Assembly: GCA_018716975.1 (NCBI GenBank)
Contig: DVJE01000001.1
Location: forward strand, 62,001 to 126,000
Direction of reading: 5' to 3'
Length of the DNA stretch: 64,000 nt
Source: Candidatus Gallacutalibacter stercoravium
Lineage (GTDB): Bacteria; Bacillota; Clostridia; Oscillospirales; Acutalibacteraceae
The notes below the pieces were generated by a model. It saw nothing but the letters and a program-made list of their open reading frames with translations, ran no database searches and had not been told where the DNA came from. How positions within the stretch are numbered: the stretch's first letter is position 1; every line of letters begins with the position of its first letter. Made by a program: the position numbers and the translations under genes. Shown piece after piece: positions 26,935 to 35,517 of the stretch.

Positions 26935-27026
26935 ACGCTTCCCCTTTTTTGCCCTGATTGGGGCGGATAATGAACGTGTACGCCGCTTTGCTTCTTATGA
27001 ATATGAATAACGGCAGTTTACGACGC

Positions 27027-27063
27027 AAAAGGGCCGTAAGGCAGATACACCGCCGCACGGCCC
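27027..27063 (-). terminator. Terminator after pepC
   Basis: On the minus strand GGGCCGT (27063-27057) pairs with ACGGCCC (27037-27031), with an inner GGC/GCC pair, followed by TTTTGCG. It lies 21 bp past the pepC stop. Confidence 0.75.
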
Positions 27064-27083
27064 CATTTCTACGCATGTCGTTA

Positions 27084-28418
27084 TTAGCGTGCCAAAGCCC
27101 CCATCGGATCCCACGGTTTGAGCAAAACCGGCTCTTGATCCAACAGAGCTGCCTTTTCACCCAAATATTTTTTGTCTATTACCGCCTGATATACCAGCAG
27201 ATCAAACCAACTATCGCTGCAAACGTAATAGCCCTTATCCCCTTTGTCATCGCCCCAGCTGTTTTCAATCCGCCAGCGGTTGGGTTTGCCGTTTTCATCC
27301 AGATTCACGCCGGTAATCACCATAGCGTGAGTCATGCAGCTATCCCAAGAATCCAAACGCTGCTCCTTTGTGAGCTGAATATCCAGCCCTGTGGCCAGCT
27401 CGTAATCAAAGCTCTTATCATCCCATATACCCAACTCACGCTGGCCAAACTTGCCTACATCGCTGCCAAACCAAACCACTTGGCCATCCTTTAGCTGGGC
27501 GATTACCGCCTCTTTTAGCTCCTGCATCGGCAGGTTCAAATATTTGACCTGACGGCCGCCCACCACGTTGCCCAAATACTGTACGGTGTAAGTTTTATTA
27601 TAAGGCTTATCTGCCGTGGGGGCGTTAATAATGCTAACATAGCGCTCTAAGCTGCCGATATACTGCTGAAAGAAGGCGCGAGGCGTAAGGTTGCGCTGGC
27701 AATGGTAAACCTTATCTTTATCCACATACTCAAAATCAAAGGTTTTGGGCGGTTCGCCGTAGCAGCTGCACAAAAAGCTGTAGGCCTGCCCCAGCAGCTG
27801 GTTTTTCTTTTGCTGCAATGCATCTTCGCCCTCGCCGGCCTGCGCCATCTCGCGCAGCGCTAAAGCTCCTTTTTTCAAGCTCTGGTTAAGCAAATGAGAA
27901 ATCATATGGGTGTGGCCGCTTTGATAGGTCTCCGTCATGGCGTCCTTGGGCACCACGCCGTATTTTTCCACCAAATTGACAAACATATCCCATTGGCCGC
28001 CGTCCTCTACGCCGGTGCGCAGAATATGGGCCACTGTGCGGTCATCCAACGGCAAGGCCGCTGTTTCAAGCACGCACTCATAAAAATAGTTCACCCGCTC
28101 AAATTTATCCCAAAACGCGGCATAGCTTTGGCTAAATTCAAACTCCTCTAAATTTAGGTCTTTGGCCAACTTTTCCCGCAGCACATTGAGCGCGGCAAAC
28201 AGCCAACAACGTCCGCTTTGCAGCTGGGCAGTGGCCTTCATTGTTTCAATATGGATAGAAAATTTATGTTGCAACTTTTCGGCCGCTTTTTTGTTAAAAG
28301 CCAATTCGTCAATGGCCGTGCGCGAGAAGGCGTTGGTCATGGCTAAACGGCAGCAATCGCCGTTATACTGCCGAGAAAAATCGTCTAGGTTTTGTTGCGA
28401 AATCGATTTTGCTTGCAT
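27084..28418 (-). CDS. pepC: C1-family aminopeptidase PepC (bleomycin hydrolase family)
   Basis: Cytoplasmic cysteine aminopeptidase (444 aa) that trims N-terminal residues from peptides. The papain-like active site is complete: Gln67 and Cys71 in QSGRCWLFA, His364 in THAMVITG, Asn386 in RIENSWG. The length and the C-terminal extension into the active-site cleft (ending near LKPWDPMGALAR) fit the hexameric family. ATG 28418 follows AGGGGTGTC. It appears monocistronic, with a terminator just downstream. Confidence 0.92.
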   Translation of the reverse strand: MQAKSISQQNLDDFSRQYNGDCCRLAMTNAFSRTAIDELAFNKKAAEKLQHKFSIHIETMKATAQLQSGRCWLFAALNVLREKLAKDLNLEEFEFSQSYAAFWDKFERVNYFYECVLETAALPLDDRTVAHILRTGVEDGGQWDMFVNLVEKYGVVPKDAMTETYQSGHTHMISHLLNQSLKKGALALREMAQAGEGEDALQQKKNQLLGQAYSFLCSCYGEPPKTFDFEYVDKDKVYHCQRNLTPRAFFQQYIGSLERYVSIINAPTADKPYNKTYTVQYLGNVVGGRQVKYLNLPMQELKEAVIAQLKDGQVVWFGSDVGKFGQRELGIWDDKSFDYELATGLDIQLTKEQRLDSWDSCMTHAMVITGVNLDENGKPNRWRIENSWGDDKGDKGYYVCSDSWFDLLVYQAVIDKKYLGEKAALLDQEPVLLKPWDPMGALAR

Positions 28419-28545
28419 ACTGACACCCCTCTATCATTTATGTTCTATCGCCTAAAAGCACCTTTATGATAACACATCCCTCACAATAGTTGCAAGAGGG
28501 GCGGGGCTGTTTGCGGCGCTTTCTGCTTCACCTCAGTTTTAAAGG

Positions 28546-28577
28546 CTAGGCGCCGCACATAATTTTGCGGCGCCTAG
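28546..28577 (-). terminator. Hairpin at the end of the GntR-ABC operon
   Basis: Perfect 12-bp arms CTAGGCGCCGCA and its complement (28546-28557, 28566-28577) with an 8-nt loop. The T tract on the minus side is weak (CCTTT). Confidence 0.7.
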
Positions 28578-28597
28578 AAGGTAATTGAACTTTGTCC

Positions 28598-29227
28598 TTA
28601 TATTTCTTTCTTTTCATAAATACGGCAAGATAAGAAAAATGAACCCACAAACACTGCCGCCAGCAGCACCGGCGCACAAACAGGCGCCCAACGGATGAGT
28701 TGCGCCGTTAAGACGGGGCCGGCGCGCTTTATCGCTTCATCTCCCAACAAGATCAGCATCACGCCTAAAACGACAACTGCCATCATAGCAAACCGAGCCT
28801 TTTCCGCCCCTAGTTTGTATATCAAGGGAATTAAAACGCTCACCAGCAATAAGCCAAACCCACCGCATGTCAAGACAATGGCCATTTGCTCCTGCCAAAC
28901 GCCTCCCTTTACAAGCAAGTAAACCCAGCTGACCAGCAAGGAAAACAAAATGCCCGCACCTGCAAACAGAGCCGCCAACAAATACCGGCTTAATACCACC
29001 TGTTGACGGGTAACCGGCAGCGATAATCCGAATATATCCCATTTGGCCATTTCGTCGTAACTGAAAGCAGCTATGGGGATCATGGCCATTAACAGAGTAA
29101 CCATGCCGCCTATCATGGAAAATGAATTCATTGTAAAGGTGAGCACCACATAAAAAACGCATAAGATAAGCACGGTGCGGTAATATTTTTTTAACCCCAG
29201 CAGATCCTTTATGAGCAAACCTTTCAT
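28598..29227 (-). CDS. ABC-2 type transporter permease
   Basis: A 209-residue membrane protein with about six spans. It begins MKGLLIKDLLGLKKYY and has the SYDEMAKWDIFGLSLPVTRQQVVLSRYL segment typical of ABC-2 permeases of the YtrC/PF13346 kind. It pairs with the ATPase at 29267 and the GntR regulator at 30133 in one operon. The substrate is unknown; related YtrA-controlled exporters respond to cell-wall-active compounds. Confidence 0.85.
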   Translation of the reverse strand: MKGLLIKDLLGLKKYYRTVLILCVFYVVLTFTMNSFSMIGGMVTLLMAMIPIAAFSYDEMAKWDIFGLSLPVTRQQVVLSRYLLAALFAGAGILFSLLVSWVYLLVKGGVWQEQMAIVLTCGGFGLLLVSVLIPLIYKLGAEKARFAMMAVVVLGVMLILLGDEAIKRAGPVLTAQLIRWAPVCAPVLLAAVFVGSFFLSCRIYEKKEI

Positions 29228-29266
29228 TACAAAACTGTGCCCCTTTCTTTTTGTCGCGTTGAAACT

Positions 29267-30133
29267 TTATTCTTTACTCTTTTGTCCTTTCACATAAAAG
29301 CTCATAATTTCATCTAAATTAACGGTATCCACCACCGCGCCGGGGTGCCGCCGCCGGAAAGCAGCTCTGTCGTTTATCAGCGCCTCACAACCAAATGCGT
29401 GGGCGCGCCAAGCCACATATTCCTCTGATTTTAGTGTGTTTAGCTCCTGCTTGCCGCATTTGTAAAGCCCAAATTGATACAAAAGTTCATCTTTTGCCTT
29501 AGAAAACACCACTTTACCCTTGTGAAGAAAGGTAATATAATCGGCAATCTTTTCCAGGTCTGAAGTGATGTGGGAGGAAAAAAGGATGCCGTGCTCTTCG
29601 TCTTGCATAAAATCCAAAAAGGCGTCTAAAACCTCTTCCCGAGCAATGGGATCCAACCCGCTGGTAGCCTCATCCAAAATCAGCAGCTTGGGGTGATGGG
29701 CCAGCGCAGTTGCGATAGCCAATTTCATTTTCATGCCTTTGGAATATTCTTTGATGATCTGATTGGCGGGCAGTGAAAATTTTGCTAAGTAGTTTTGATA
29801 GAGGGCGTCATCCCAGTTTGCATAGATATTTCGTAGGATGCTCGCGAGCTGTCCCGCTTGAAATTCCCCATGAAAATAGCTTTCGTCAAATACAACGCCT
29901 ATTTCTTGCTTTACCTGCCGTTCATAACGCAGATTATCCTTGCCCAGCACCCGGATACTGCCGCTGTTCCTAGTTAGTTCATTGAGGATTAGCTTAATTG
30001 TGGTGGTTTTGCCAGCTCCGTTTTCACCCACAAAACCCATGATGGTTCCTTTGGGCACCGAAAAAGAAACGTCTTGCAAGGCAAACCCAGGGTACTGCTT
30101 GGATAAATGCGAAATTTCTAAAAGATAGTCCAT
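29267..30133 (-). CDS. ABC transporter ATP-binding protein (YtrB-like)
   Basis: ATPase of 288 residues: Walker A GENGAGKTT, signature YSKGMKMKLAIATALA, Walker B LLILDEATSGLD and switch His in SSHITSDLEKIADY. The C-terminal 70 residues are a regulatory-type extension. ATG 30133 overlaps the GntR stop (TAATG), so translation is coupled. It energises the permease at 28598. Confidence 0.9.
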   Translation of the reverse strand: MDYLLEISHLSKQYPGFALQDVSFSVPKGTIMGFVGENGAGKTTTIKLILNELTRNSGSIRVLGKDNLRYERQVKQEIGVVFDESYFHGEFQAGQLASILRNIYANWDDALYQNYLAKFSLPANQIIKEYSKGMKMKLAIATALAHHPKLLILDEATSGLDPIAREEVLDAFLDFMQDEEHGILFSSHITSDLEKIADYITFLHKGKVVFSKAKDELLYQFGLYKCGKQELNTLKSEEYVAWRAHAFGCEALINDRAAFRRRHPGAVVDTVNLDEIMSFYVKGQKSKE

Positions 30134-30510
30134 TAAGGCTCCTCCCCATACAGCAAATCTAAAATTTGGCACAGCTCCTCACGGGAAACCCCGCAGGTTT
30201 TGGCGGCTTGCACCGCCTGCTGCAAATAGGACTCTACCAGACGCAGGTGTTCCTCGCGAATCAACTCCATATTCTTGGCCGCCACAAAGCTCCCCTTGCC
30301 CGCCACGGTTTCGATAAAACCGTCGCGCTCTAAGTCCTCGTAAGCCCTTTTGGTAGTAATGACGCTAATGCGAAGCTCTTTTGCCAGCAAGCGCATAGAG
30401 GGTAATCCGTCGCCTGGGTGCAGTTGACCGGTGATGATCATGTTTTTGATCTGCGAGGTTATCTGCTCGTAAATTGGTTTTCCACTGGAATTGCTGATGA
30501 TAATATCCAT
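30133..30510 (-). CDS. GntR-family regulator, YtrA subfamily
   Basis: A 125-residue regulator: an N-terminal winged HTH (PIYEQITSQIKNMI, GDGLPSMRLLAKELRIS, GKGSFVA) and only a short helical tail, as in the YtrA group, with no large ligand domain. It heads the operon with an ABC ATPase and permease. A perfect 37-bp palindrome lies 15 bp upstream of its start, almost certainly its operator, giving negative autoregulation. The inducer is unknown; antibiotics acting on the wall are inducers for relatives. Confidence 0.9.
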   Translation of the reverse strand: MDIIISNSSGKPIYEQITSQIKNMIITGQLHPGDGLPSMRLLAKELRISVITTKRAYEDLERDGFIETVAGKGSFVAAKNMELIREEHLRLVESYLQQAVQAAKTCGVSREELCQILDLLYGEEP

Positions 30511-30524
30511 TGAGGCACCTCATA

Positions 30525-30561
30525 GGGTATATTGTATATATACTATATATACAATATACCC
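30525..30561. promoter_or_regulatory. 37-bp perfect palindromic operator of the GntR-ABC operon
   Basis: Two 18-bp arms (left GGGTATATTGTATATATA, 30525-30542; right 30544-30561) are exact reverse complements around a single C at 30543. It covers the -10 region and transcription start of the operon promoter on the minus strand. Confidence 0.8.
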
Positions 30562-30579
30562 ATTATAACTTTTTGTCAA
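30551..30579 (-). promoter_or_regulatory. Promoter of the GntR-ABC operon
   Basis: On the minus strand a perfect TTGACA lies at 30579-30574, and 17 bp later TATTGT at 30556-30551, inside the palindrome. Repressor binding would therefore hide the -10 element. Confidence 0.6.
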
Positions 30580-30696
30580 GTGGGGAATAAAAAATTTTTT
30601 CGCAATATTGGCACAGGGCTTTTGTTTCGTCTTTAGATGGATTGTGCATCAAACTACTTTTGTCCGGGTATCGTTTGGTATAGGAAAAAATGCTAC

Positions 30697-30728
30697 GCAA
30701 AAAGCCCCCCGTTAGAAAACGGGAGGCT
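30697..30728 (-). terminator. Terminator after tuf
   Basis: On the minus strand 11-bp arms (AGCCTCCCGTT 30728-30718; AACGGGGGGCT 30713-30703) with one mismatch are followed by TTTTTG. It lies 23 bp past the tuf stop. Confidence 0.8.
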
Positions 30729-30750
30729 CTTTTCTGTAACAGCAATTCAA

Positions 30751-31953
30751 TTAGGCGTTGATAGCGGTAACAACACCGGAACCAACAGTACGGCCACCTT
30801 CACGGATAGCGAAGCGAAGACCCTCTTCAATAGCGATGGGGGTAATCAGCTCAACATCCATAACAACGTTGTCGCCAGGCATGCACATCTCGGTGCCTTC
30901 GGGCAGCGTGATAACGCCGGTAACGTCGGTGGTTCTAAAGAAGAACTGAGGACGATAGCTGTTGAAGAAGGGGGTATGACGGCCGCCCTCTTCCTTGGTC
31001 AGAACATAAACCTGACCTCTGAACTTGGTGTGGGGATGAATGGAGCCGGGCTTTGCCAGAACCTGGCCGCGCTCGATTTCATTTCTCTGCACACCGCGCA
31101 GCAGAACGCCGATGTTATCGCCAGCCTCGGCATAGTCCAGAGTCTTTCTGAACATTTCGATACCGGTAACAACAACCTTTCTCTTCTCGTCGGTCAAACC
31201 AACGATCTCAACTTCCTCAGAAGTCTTCAGCTGGCCGCGCTCCACTCTACCAGTAGCAACGGTGCCACGACCGGTGATGGTCATAACATCTTCTACAGGC
31301 ATCAGGAAGGGCTGATCAGCCTTACGATCCGGAGTGGGGATAAAGTTATCAACAGCATCCATCAACTCATAGATGCACTTGTACTCAGGAGCGTTAGGAT
31401 CGGTGGAGGTGGACTCCAGAACCTGCAACGCAGAACCGCGAATAATGGGGGTGTCGTCGCCCGGGAACTCATACTCGTTGAGGATCTCACGAACTTCCAT
31501 CTCAACCAGGTCGAGCAACTCTTCGTCGTCCACTTGGTCAACCTTGTTCATGAACACAACGATATAGGGCACGCCCACCTGACGGGCCAACAGGATGTGC
31601 TCTCTGGTCTGGGGCATAACGCCGTCAGCAGCAGAAACAACCAGGATAGCACCGTCCATCTGAGCAGCACCGGTGATCATGTTCTTAACGTAGTCGGCAT
31701 GGCCGGGGCAGTCAACGTGCGCATAGTGACGCTTCTCGGTCTGATATTCCACGTGGGCAGTGTTGATTGTGATACCGCGGGCTCTCTCTTCGGGAGCCTT
31801 ATCAATATTCGCATAATCAACGAAGTCAGCCTCGCCGTTCATGTTCAGAACCTTGGTGATAGCCGCGGTCAAAGTGGTCTTACCATGGTCAACGTGACCA
31901 ATGGTACCAATATTTACGTGGGGCTTCGTTCTTTCAAATTTCGCCTTTGCCAA
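30751..31953 (-). CDS. tuf: Translation elongation factor Tu
   Basis: GTPase that delivers aminoacyl-tRNA to the ribosome (400 aa). G1 is GHVDHGKT (19-26), followed by G2 RGITIN, G3 [12 protein letters not shown] and G4 NKVD, then beta-barrel domains 2 and 3 ending [16 protein letters not shown] 31953 has AAGGAGG upstream. It is the last gene of the str operon and closely follows fusA, with a terminator after it. Codon use is strongly biased, as expected for a highly expressed gene. Confidence 0.98.
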   Translation of the reverse strand: MAKAKFERTKPHVNIGTIGHVDHGKTTLTAAITKVLNMNGEADFVDYANIDKAPEERARGITINTAHVEYQTEKRHYAHVDCPGHADYVKNMITGAAQMDGAILVVSAADGVMPQTREHILLARQVGVPYIVVFMNKVDQVDDEELLDLVEMEVREILNEYEFPGDDTPIIRGSALQVLESTSTDPNAPEYKCIYELMDAVDNFIPTPDRKADQPFLMPVEDVMTITGRGTVATGRVERGQLKTSEEVEIVGLTDEKRKVVVTGIEMFRKTLDYAEAGDNIGVLLRGVQRNEIERGQVLAKPGSIHPHTKFRGQVYVLTKEEGGRHTPFFNSYRPQFFFRTTDVTGVITLPEGTEMCMPGDNVVMDVELITPIAIEEGLRFAIREGGRTVGSGVVTAINA

Positions 31954-32055
31954 TTGAATTTCCTCCTTCTTACGAATAAAATTCTAGTCAAACGAAAGCT
32001 GTTACAGCCTTCATTCTAACAACTTCCACCTAAAAAAGCAAGAGAAAAGCGCAAA

Positions 32056-34137
32056 CTATTCGGCTTTTTTATTGCGGGCAGAAATGATAGCCTCAGATAC
32101 CGACTTGGGCACTTCGGCATAGTTGTCGGGCTCCATGGTATATTGGCCTCTGCCCTGCGTTTTGGAGCGCATATCGGTGGCATAACCGAACATCTCAGAC
32201 AGCGGAACCTGTGCATTAATGCGCTGCGCACCGGCAATCGCTTCCATGCCCAGAATCATACCGCGGCGAGAGTTCAAGTCGCCGATAACATCGCCCATAT
32301 ACTCCTCAGGAACAGTAACCGAAACCTTCATGATGGGCTCCAGCAAAACCGGATTGGCCTTGCGCATGGCCTCTTTAAACGCCATAGAACCGGCGATCTT
32401 AAAGGCCATTTCAGAGGAGTCTACCTCATGATAAGAACCGTCAAACAAAGTAACCTTTACGTCAACAACATTGTAGCCGGCCAACACGCCCGAAAGCATA
32501 GCGCCTTGAATACCTTGATCCACAGCGGGGATATACTCTTTGGGGATAGCACCGCCCACGATGGCGTTAACAAATTCGTAGCCCTTGCCCTGGTTGGGCT
32601 CGATGCGGATTTTAACATGACCGTATTGGCCGCGGCCGCCGGACTGCCTGGCGTATTTCTCATCCACCTCGGCCTCCTTGCGGATGGTCTCTTTATAGGC
32701 CACCTGCGGTTTACCAACATTGGCCTCTACCTTAAATTCACGCAGCAAACGGTCTACAATAATCTCCAGGTGCAGCTCACCCATACCAGCGATAATGGTT
32801 TGGCCCGTCTCTTGGTCGGTGTAAGCCTTAAAGGTGGGATCTTCCTCCGCCAACTTGGCCAGAGCAATGCCCATCTTTTCTTGGCCGGCCTTCGTTTTGG
32901 GCTCAATGGCTACGCGGATAACCGGATCCGGGAATTCCATCGATTCCAAAACAATGGGGGCTTTTTCGTCGCATAGGGTGTCACCGGTGGTAGTATTCTT
33001 AAAGCCTACAGCCGCCGCGATATCGCCGGCATACACCGTTTCAATATCCTGGCGGTGATTGGCGTGCATTTGCAGAATACGGCCCATGCGCTCGTTTACC
33101 TGCTTGGTTGAATTGTAAATCGTGGTGCCTGCGTTGACGGTACCCGAATACACACGGAAGAAGCACAACTTACCAACATACGGGTCGGTCATGATCTTAA
33201 ACGCCAAAGCGGAGAAAGGTGCATCGTCAGAAGAAGGACGCTCGTCCTCTTCGCCGGTATCCGGGTTAACACCTTTCACGTCGGGAACGTCGGTAGGCGC
33301 GGGCATATAATCCACAATGGCATCCAGCAGCTTCTGCACGCCCTTGTTGCGGTAAGAAGTACCGCAAGTTACGGGAACCATCTGGTTGGCCAGCGTCGCT
33401 TTACGGATGCAAGCCTTAATTTCTTCCTTGGTCAGCTCTTCGCCTTCCAAATATTTTTCAAACAGAACATCGTCCTGTTCGGCAACATGTTCCACCATTT
33501 CGGTGTGATACTTTTCAGCCAACTCTTTCATGTCGTCGGGAATATCCTCAACGCGCATGTCTACGCCCATATCGTCGTAGTAAACGTCGGCCTTCATTTC
33601 CACCAGGTCGATAATACCGCGGAAGGTATCCTCAGAACCAATGGGGAGCTGAATCGGAACCGCATTACACTTTAAGCGATCCTTCATCATCTGCACCACA
33701 CGATAAAAGTCTGCGCCCATAATGTCCATCTTGTTTACATAGGCCATACGGGGCACCTGATATTTATCGGCCTGGCGCCACACGGTTTCAGACTGGGGTT
33801 CTACGCCGCCCTTGGCGCACAGTACGGTAACAGAACCGTCCAACACGCGCAAAGAGCGCTCTACCTCAACCGTAAAGTCCACGTGGCCGGGGGTGTCGAT
33901 GATGTTAATACGGTGATTGCGCCAAAAGCAGGTGGTTGCGGCGGAGGTAATGGTAATACCTCTTTCTTGCTCCTGCGCCATCCAGTCCATCGTAGCGGCA
34001 CCGTCATGGGTTTCGCCGATTTTGTGGTTGACGCCGGTGTAATACAGAATACGTTCCGTCGTGGTGGTTTTACCGGCATCAATGTGAGCCATGATACCGA
34101 TATTGCGGGTCATTTCCAATGAAACCTGCCTTGCCAT
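32056..34137 (-). CDS. fusA: Translation elongation factor G
   Basis: Ribosomal translocase GTPase (693 aa): G1 [12 protein letters not shown] near residue 17, G2 RGITIT, G3 DTPGHVDF, G4 NKMD, then domains II to V including [14 protein letters not shown] in domain IV and [14 protein letters not shown] near the end. Normal length. ATG 34137 follows AAGGAGG. It sits between rpsG (29-bp gap) and tuf, the classical str order. Confidence 0.98.
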   Translation of the reverse strand: MARQVSLEMTRNIGIMAHIDAGKTTTTERILYYTGVNHKIGETHDGAATMDWMAQEQERGITITSAATTCFWRNHRINIIDTPGHVDFTVEVERSLRVLDGSVTVLCAKGGVEPQSETVWRQADKYQVPRMAYVNKMDIMGADFYRVVQMMKDRLKCNAVPIQLPIGSEDTFRGIIDLVEMKADVYYDDMGVDMRVEDIPDDMKELAEKYHTEMVEHVAEQDDVLFEKYLEGEELTKEEIKACIRKATLANQMVPVTCGTSYRNKGVQKLLDAIVDYMPAPTDVPDVKGVNPDTGEEDERPSSDDAPFSALAFKIMTDPYVGKLCFFRVYSGTVNAGTTIYNSTKQVNERMGRILQMHANHRQDIETVYAGDIAAAVGFKNTTTGDTLCDEKAPIVLESMEFPDPVIRVAIEPKTKAGQEKMGIALAKLAEEDPTFKAYTDQETGQTIIAGMGELHLEIIVDRLLREFKVEANVGKPQVAYKETIRKEAEVDEKYARQSGGRGQYGHVKIRIEPNQGKGYEFVNAIVGGAIPKEYIPAVDQGIQGAMLSGVLAGYNVVDVKVTLFDGSYHEVDSSEMAFKIAGSMAFKEAMRKANPVLLEPIMKVSVTVPEEYMGDVIGDLNSRRGMILGMEAIAGAQRINAQVPLSEMFGYATDMRSKTQGRGQYTMEPDNYAEVPKSVSEAIISARNKKAE

Positions 34138-34166
34138 AAACTCGGATCCTCCTTAAATGTCTCAGC

Positions 34167-34637
34167 TTACCATCTGTAATGTGCAAACGCTCTGTTGGCT
34201 TCTGCCATCTTGTGCGTGTCTTCACGCTTCTTGGCAGCTCCGCCTGCACCATTAACGGCGTCAAGGATCTCTGCGGCAAGTCTCTCTTTCATGGTCTTTT
34301 CCGAACGCAATCTTGCATAGTTGGTCAACCATCTCAAACCCAGCGTCTGGCGTCTTTCGGGGCGAACCTCCATGGGCACCTGGTAGGTTGCACCACCAAC
34401 GCGGCGGGCCTTAACCTCCAGCATGGGCATAACGTTTTCCATCGCCTGCTCAAACACCTCTAGCGGATCCTTACCGGTCTTCTCTTGAACGATGGCAAAA
34501 GCGGAGTAAACAATCTTTTGCGACACACCCTTTTTGCCGTCCAACATCACGCTATTGATCAAACGGGTAACCAACTTAGATTTGTATAACGGATCGGGCA
34601 AAACATCACGTTTTGCAATAGAGCCTCTTCTTGGCAC
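34167..34637 (-). CDS. rpsG: 30S ribosomal protein S7
   Basis: A 156-residue 16S rRNA-binding head protein. It starts [16 protein letters not shown] and contains [24 protein letters not shown], then ends in the usual [13 protein letters not shown]. The GTG start at 34637 is placed by GAAGGAGG upstream; the frame continues to 34748 but that would add residues foreign to S7. In E. coli, S7 represses its own operon by binding the rpsL-rpsG spacer; here the spacer is about 200 bp, though I cannot show an S7 site. Confidence 0.97.
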   Translation of the reverse strand: MPRRGSIAKRDVLPDPLYKSKLVTRLINSVMLDGKKGVSQKIVYSAFAIVQEKTGKDPLEVFEQAMENVMPMLEVKARRVGGATYQVPMEVRPERRQTLGLRWLTNYARLRSEKTMKERLAAEILDAVNGAGGAAKKREDTHKMAEANRAFAHYRW

Positions 34638-34838
34638 TTCTCTTCCCTCCTTCACAAATATGATATCATCGGTACTCGAAAGCGACAAACTCCCGTGGGC
34701 CAACACAGAGGCATATATCAATACGCCGCTGCATTGTCTGTGATGCACGTTCTAATAGCGGGCACAGCCGCATGCAGTTCGTAAAACACAATTTTAGCGC
34801 GCAAATGCGCGGGCCCTAACAATGGGTTCTTGTCTAAA

Positions 34839-35267
34839 TTAGTTCTTGGCAGCGCCCGCCTTCGGACGTTTTGCACCGTACTTAGAACGGCCCTGCATAC
34901 GCTTGGCAACACCTTGGGCATCCAACGTGCCGCGGATGATGTGGTAACGTACACCAGGCAAATCCTTAACACGGCCGCCGCGAATCAACACCACGCTGTG
35001 CTCCTGCAGGTTGTGGCCCACGCCGGGAATATAAGAACTTACTTCAATCCCGTTGGAAAGACGCACTCTTGCGATTTTACGAAGCGCAGAATTCGGCTTT
35101 TTCGGCGTAGCAGTTTTCACAGCTGTGCACACGCCGCGTTTTTGCGGGGAATTCTGATCGATGGCAATCCTCTTTTTCGAGTTCCAGCCCTTCAGCAATG
35201 CCGGAGCCTTGGCCTTCTTCTCAGAAACCTCTCTGCCCTTATGAACCAGTTGGTTAAAGGTTGGCAT
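34839..35267 (-). CDS. rpsL: 30S ribosomal protein S12
   Basis: A 142-residue decoding-centre protein: starts [13 protein letters not shown], contains [11 protein letters not shown] and [28 protein letters not shown]. The lysines changed in streptomycin-resistant mutants are the wild-type Lys in both loops. ATG 35267 follows AGGAGGTG. First gene of the str block, about 250 bp after rpoC, with a folded leader upstream. Confidence 0.97.
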   Translation of the reverse strand: MPTFNQLVHKGREVSEKKAKAPALLKGWNSKKRIAIDQNSPQKRGVCTAVKTATPKKPNSALRKIARVRLSNGIEVSSYIPGVGHNLQEHSVVLIRGGRVKDLPGVRYHIIRGTLDAQGVAKRMQGRSKYGAKRPKAGAAKN

Positions 35268-35327
35268 ATGACACCTCCTCACTTAAATAGTCGCTCCCGC
35301 TAAGGCGGAAAAAGATAAATATATGTT

Positions 35328-35362
35328 ACAGGGTTTTTGTTATAAAACAAAGAATTCCCTGT
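35328..35362 (-). other. Leader hairpin upstream of rpsL
   Basis: Outer arms ACAGGG (35328-35333) and CCCTGT (35357-35362) enclose inner arms TTTGTT and AACAAA. It lies about 60 bp before the rpsL start on the transcript and could be a regulatory leader structure; no T tract follows. Confidence 0.45.
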
Positions 35363-35450
35363 TAACACCAAAATATACAAAAAGCGGAAAAGACAAAAAT
35401 CTGCTGCTTTATGCACAGCTTATCTAAAAAGCTTTCTGTGTATACAGCAT

Positions 35451-35488
35451 TTTCACGCAAATAGCCTATACAAGCCATTTGCGTGAAA
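35451..35488. other. Perfect 12-bp inverted repeat just after rpoC
   Basis: TTTCACGCAAAT (35451-35462) and ATTTGCGTGAAA (35477-35488) are exact complements around 14 nt. It starts 30 bp past the rpoC stop and no T run follows on the minus strand, so it is not a standard terminator. RNA processing or 3'-end protection are possible roles. Confidence 0.55.
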
Positions 35489-35517
35489 CGCCTATTCCAC
35501 GAGGATATATAATACCA

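Noticed and set aside
30637..32019. 460-codon open frame antisense to tuf
   Set aside because: Long antisense frames are a known result of strong codon bias in highly expressed genes; the opposite strand is plainly EF-Tu.
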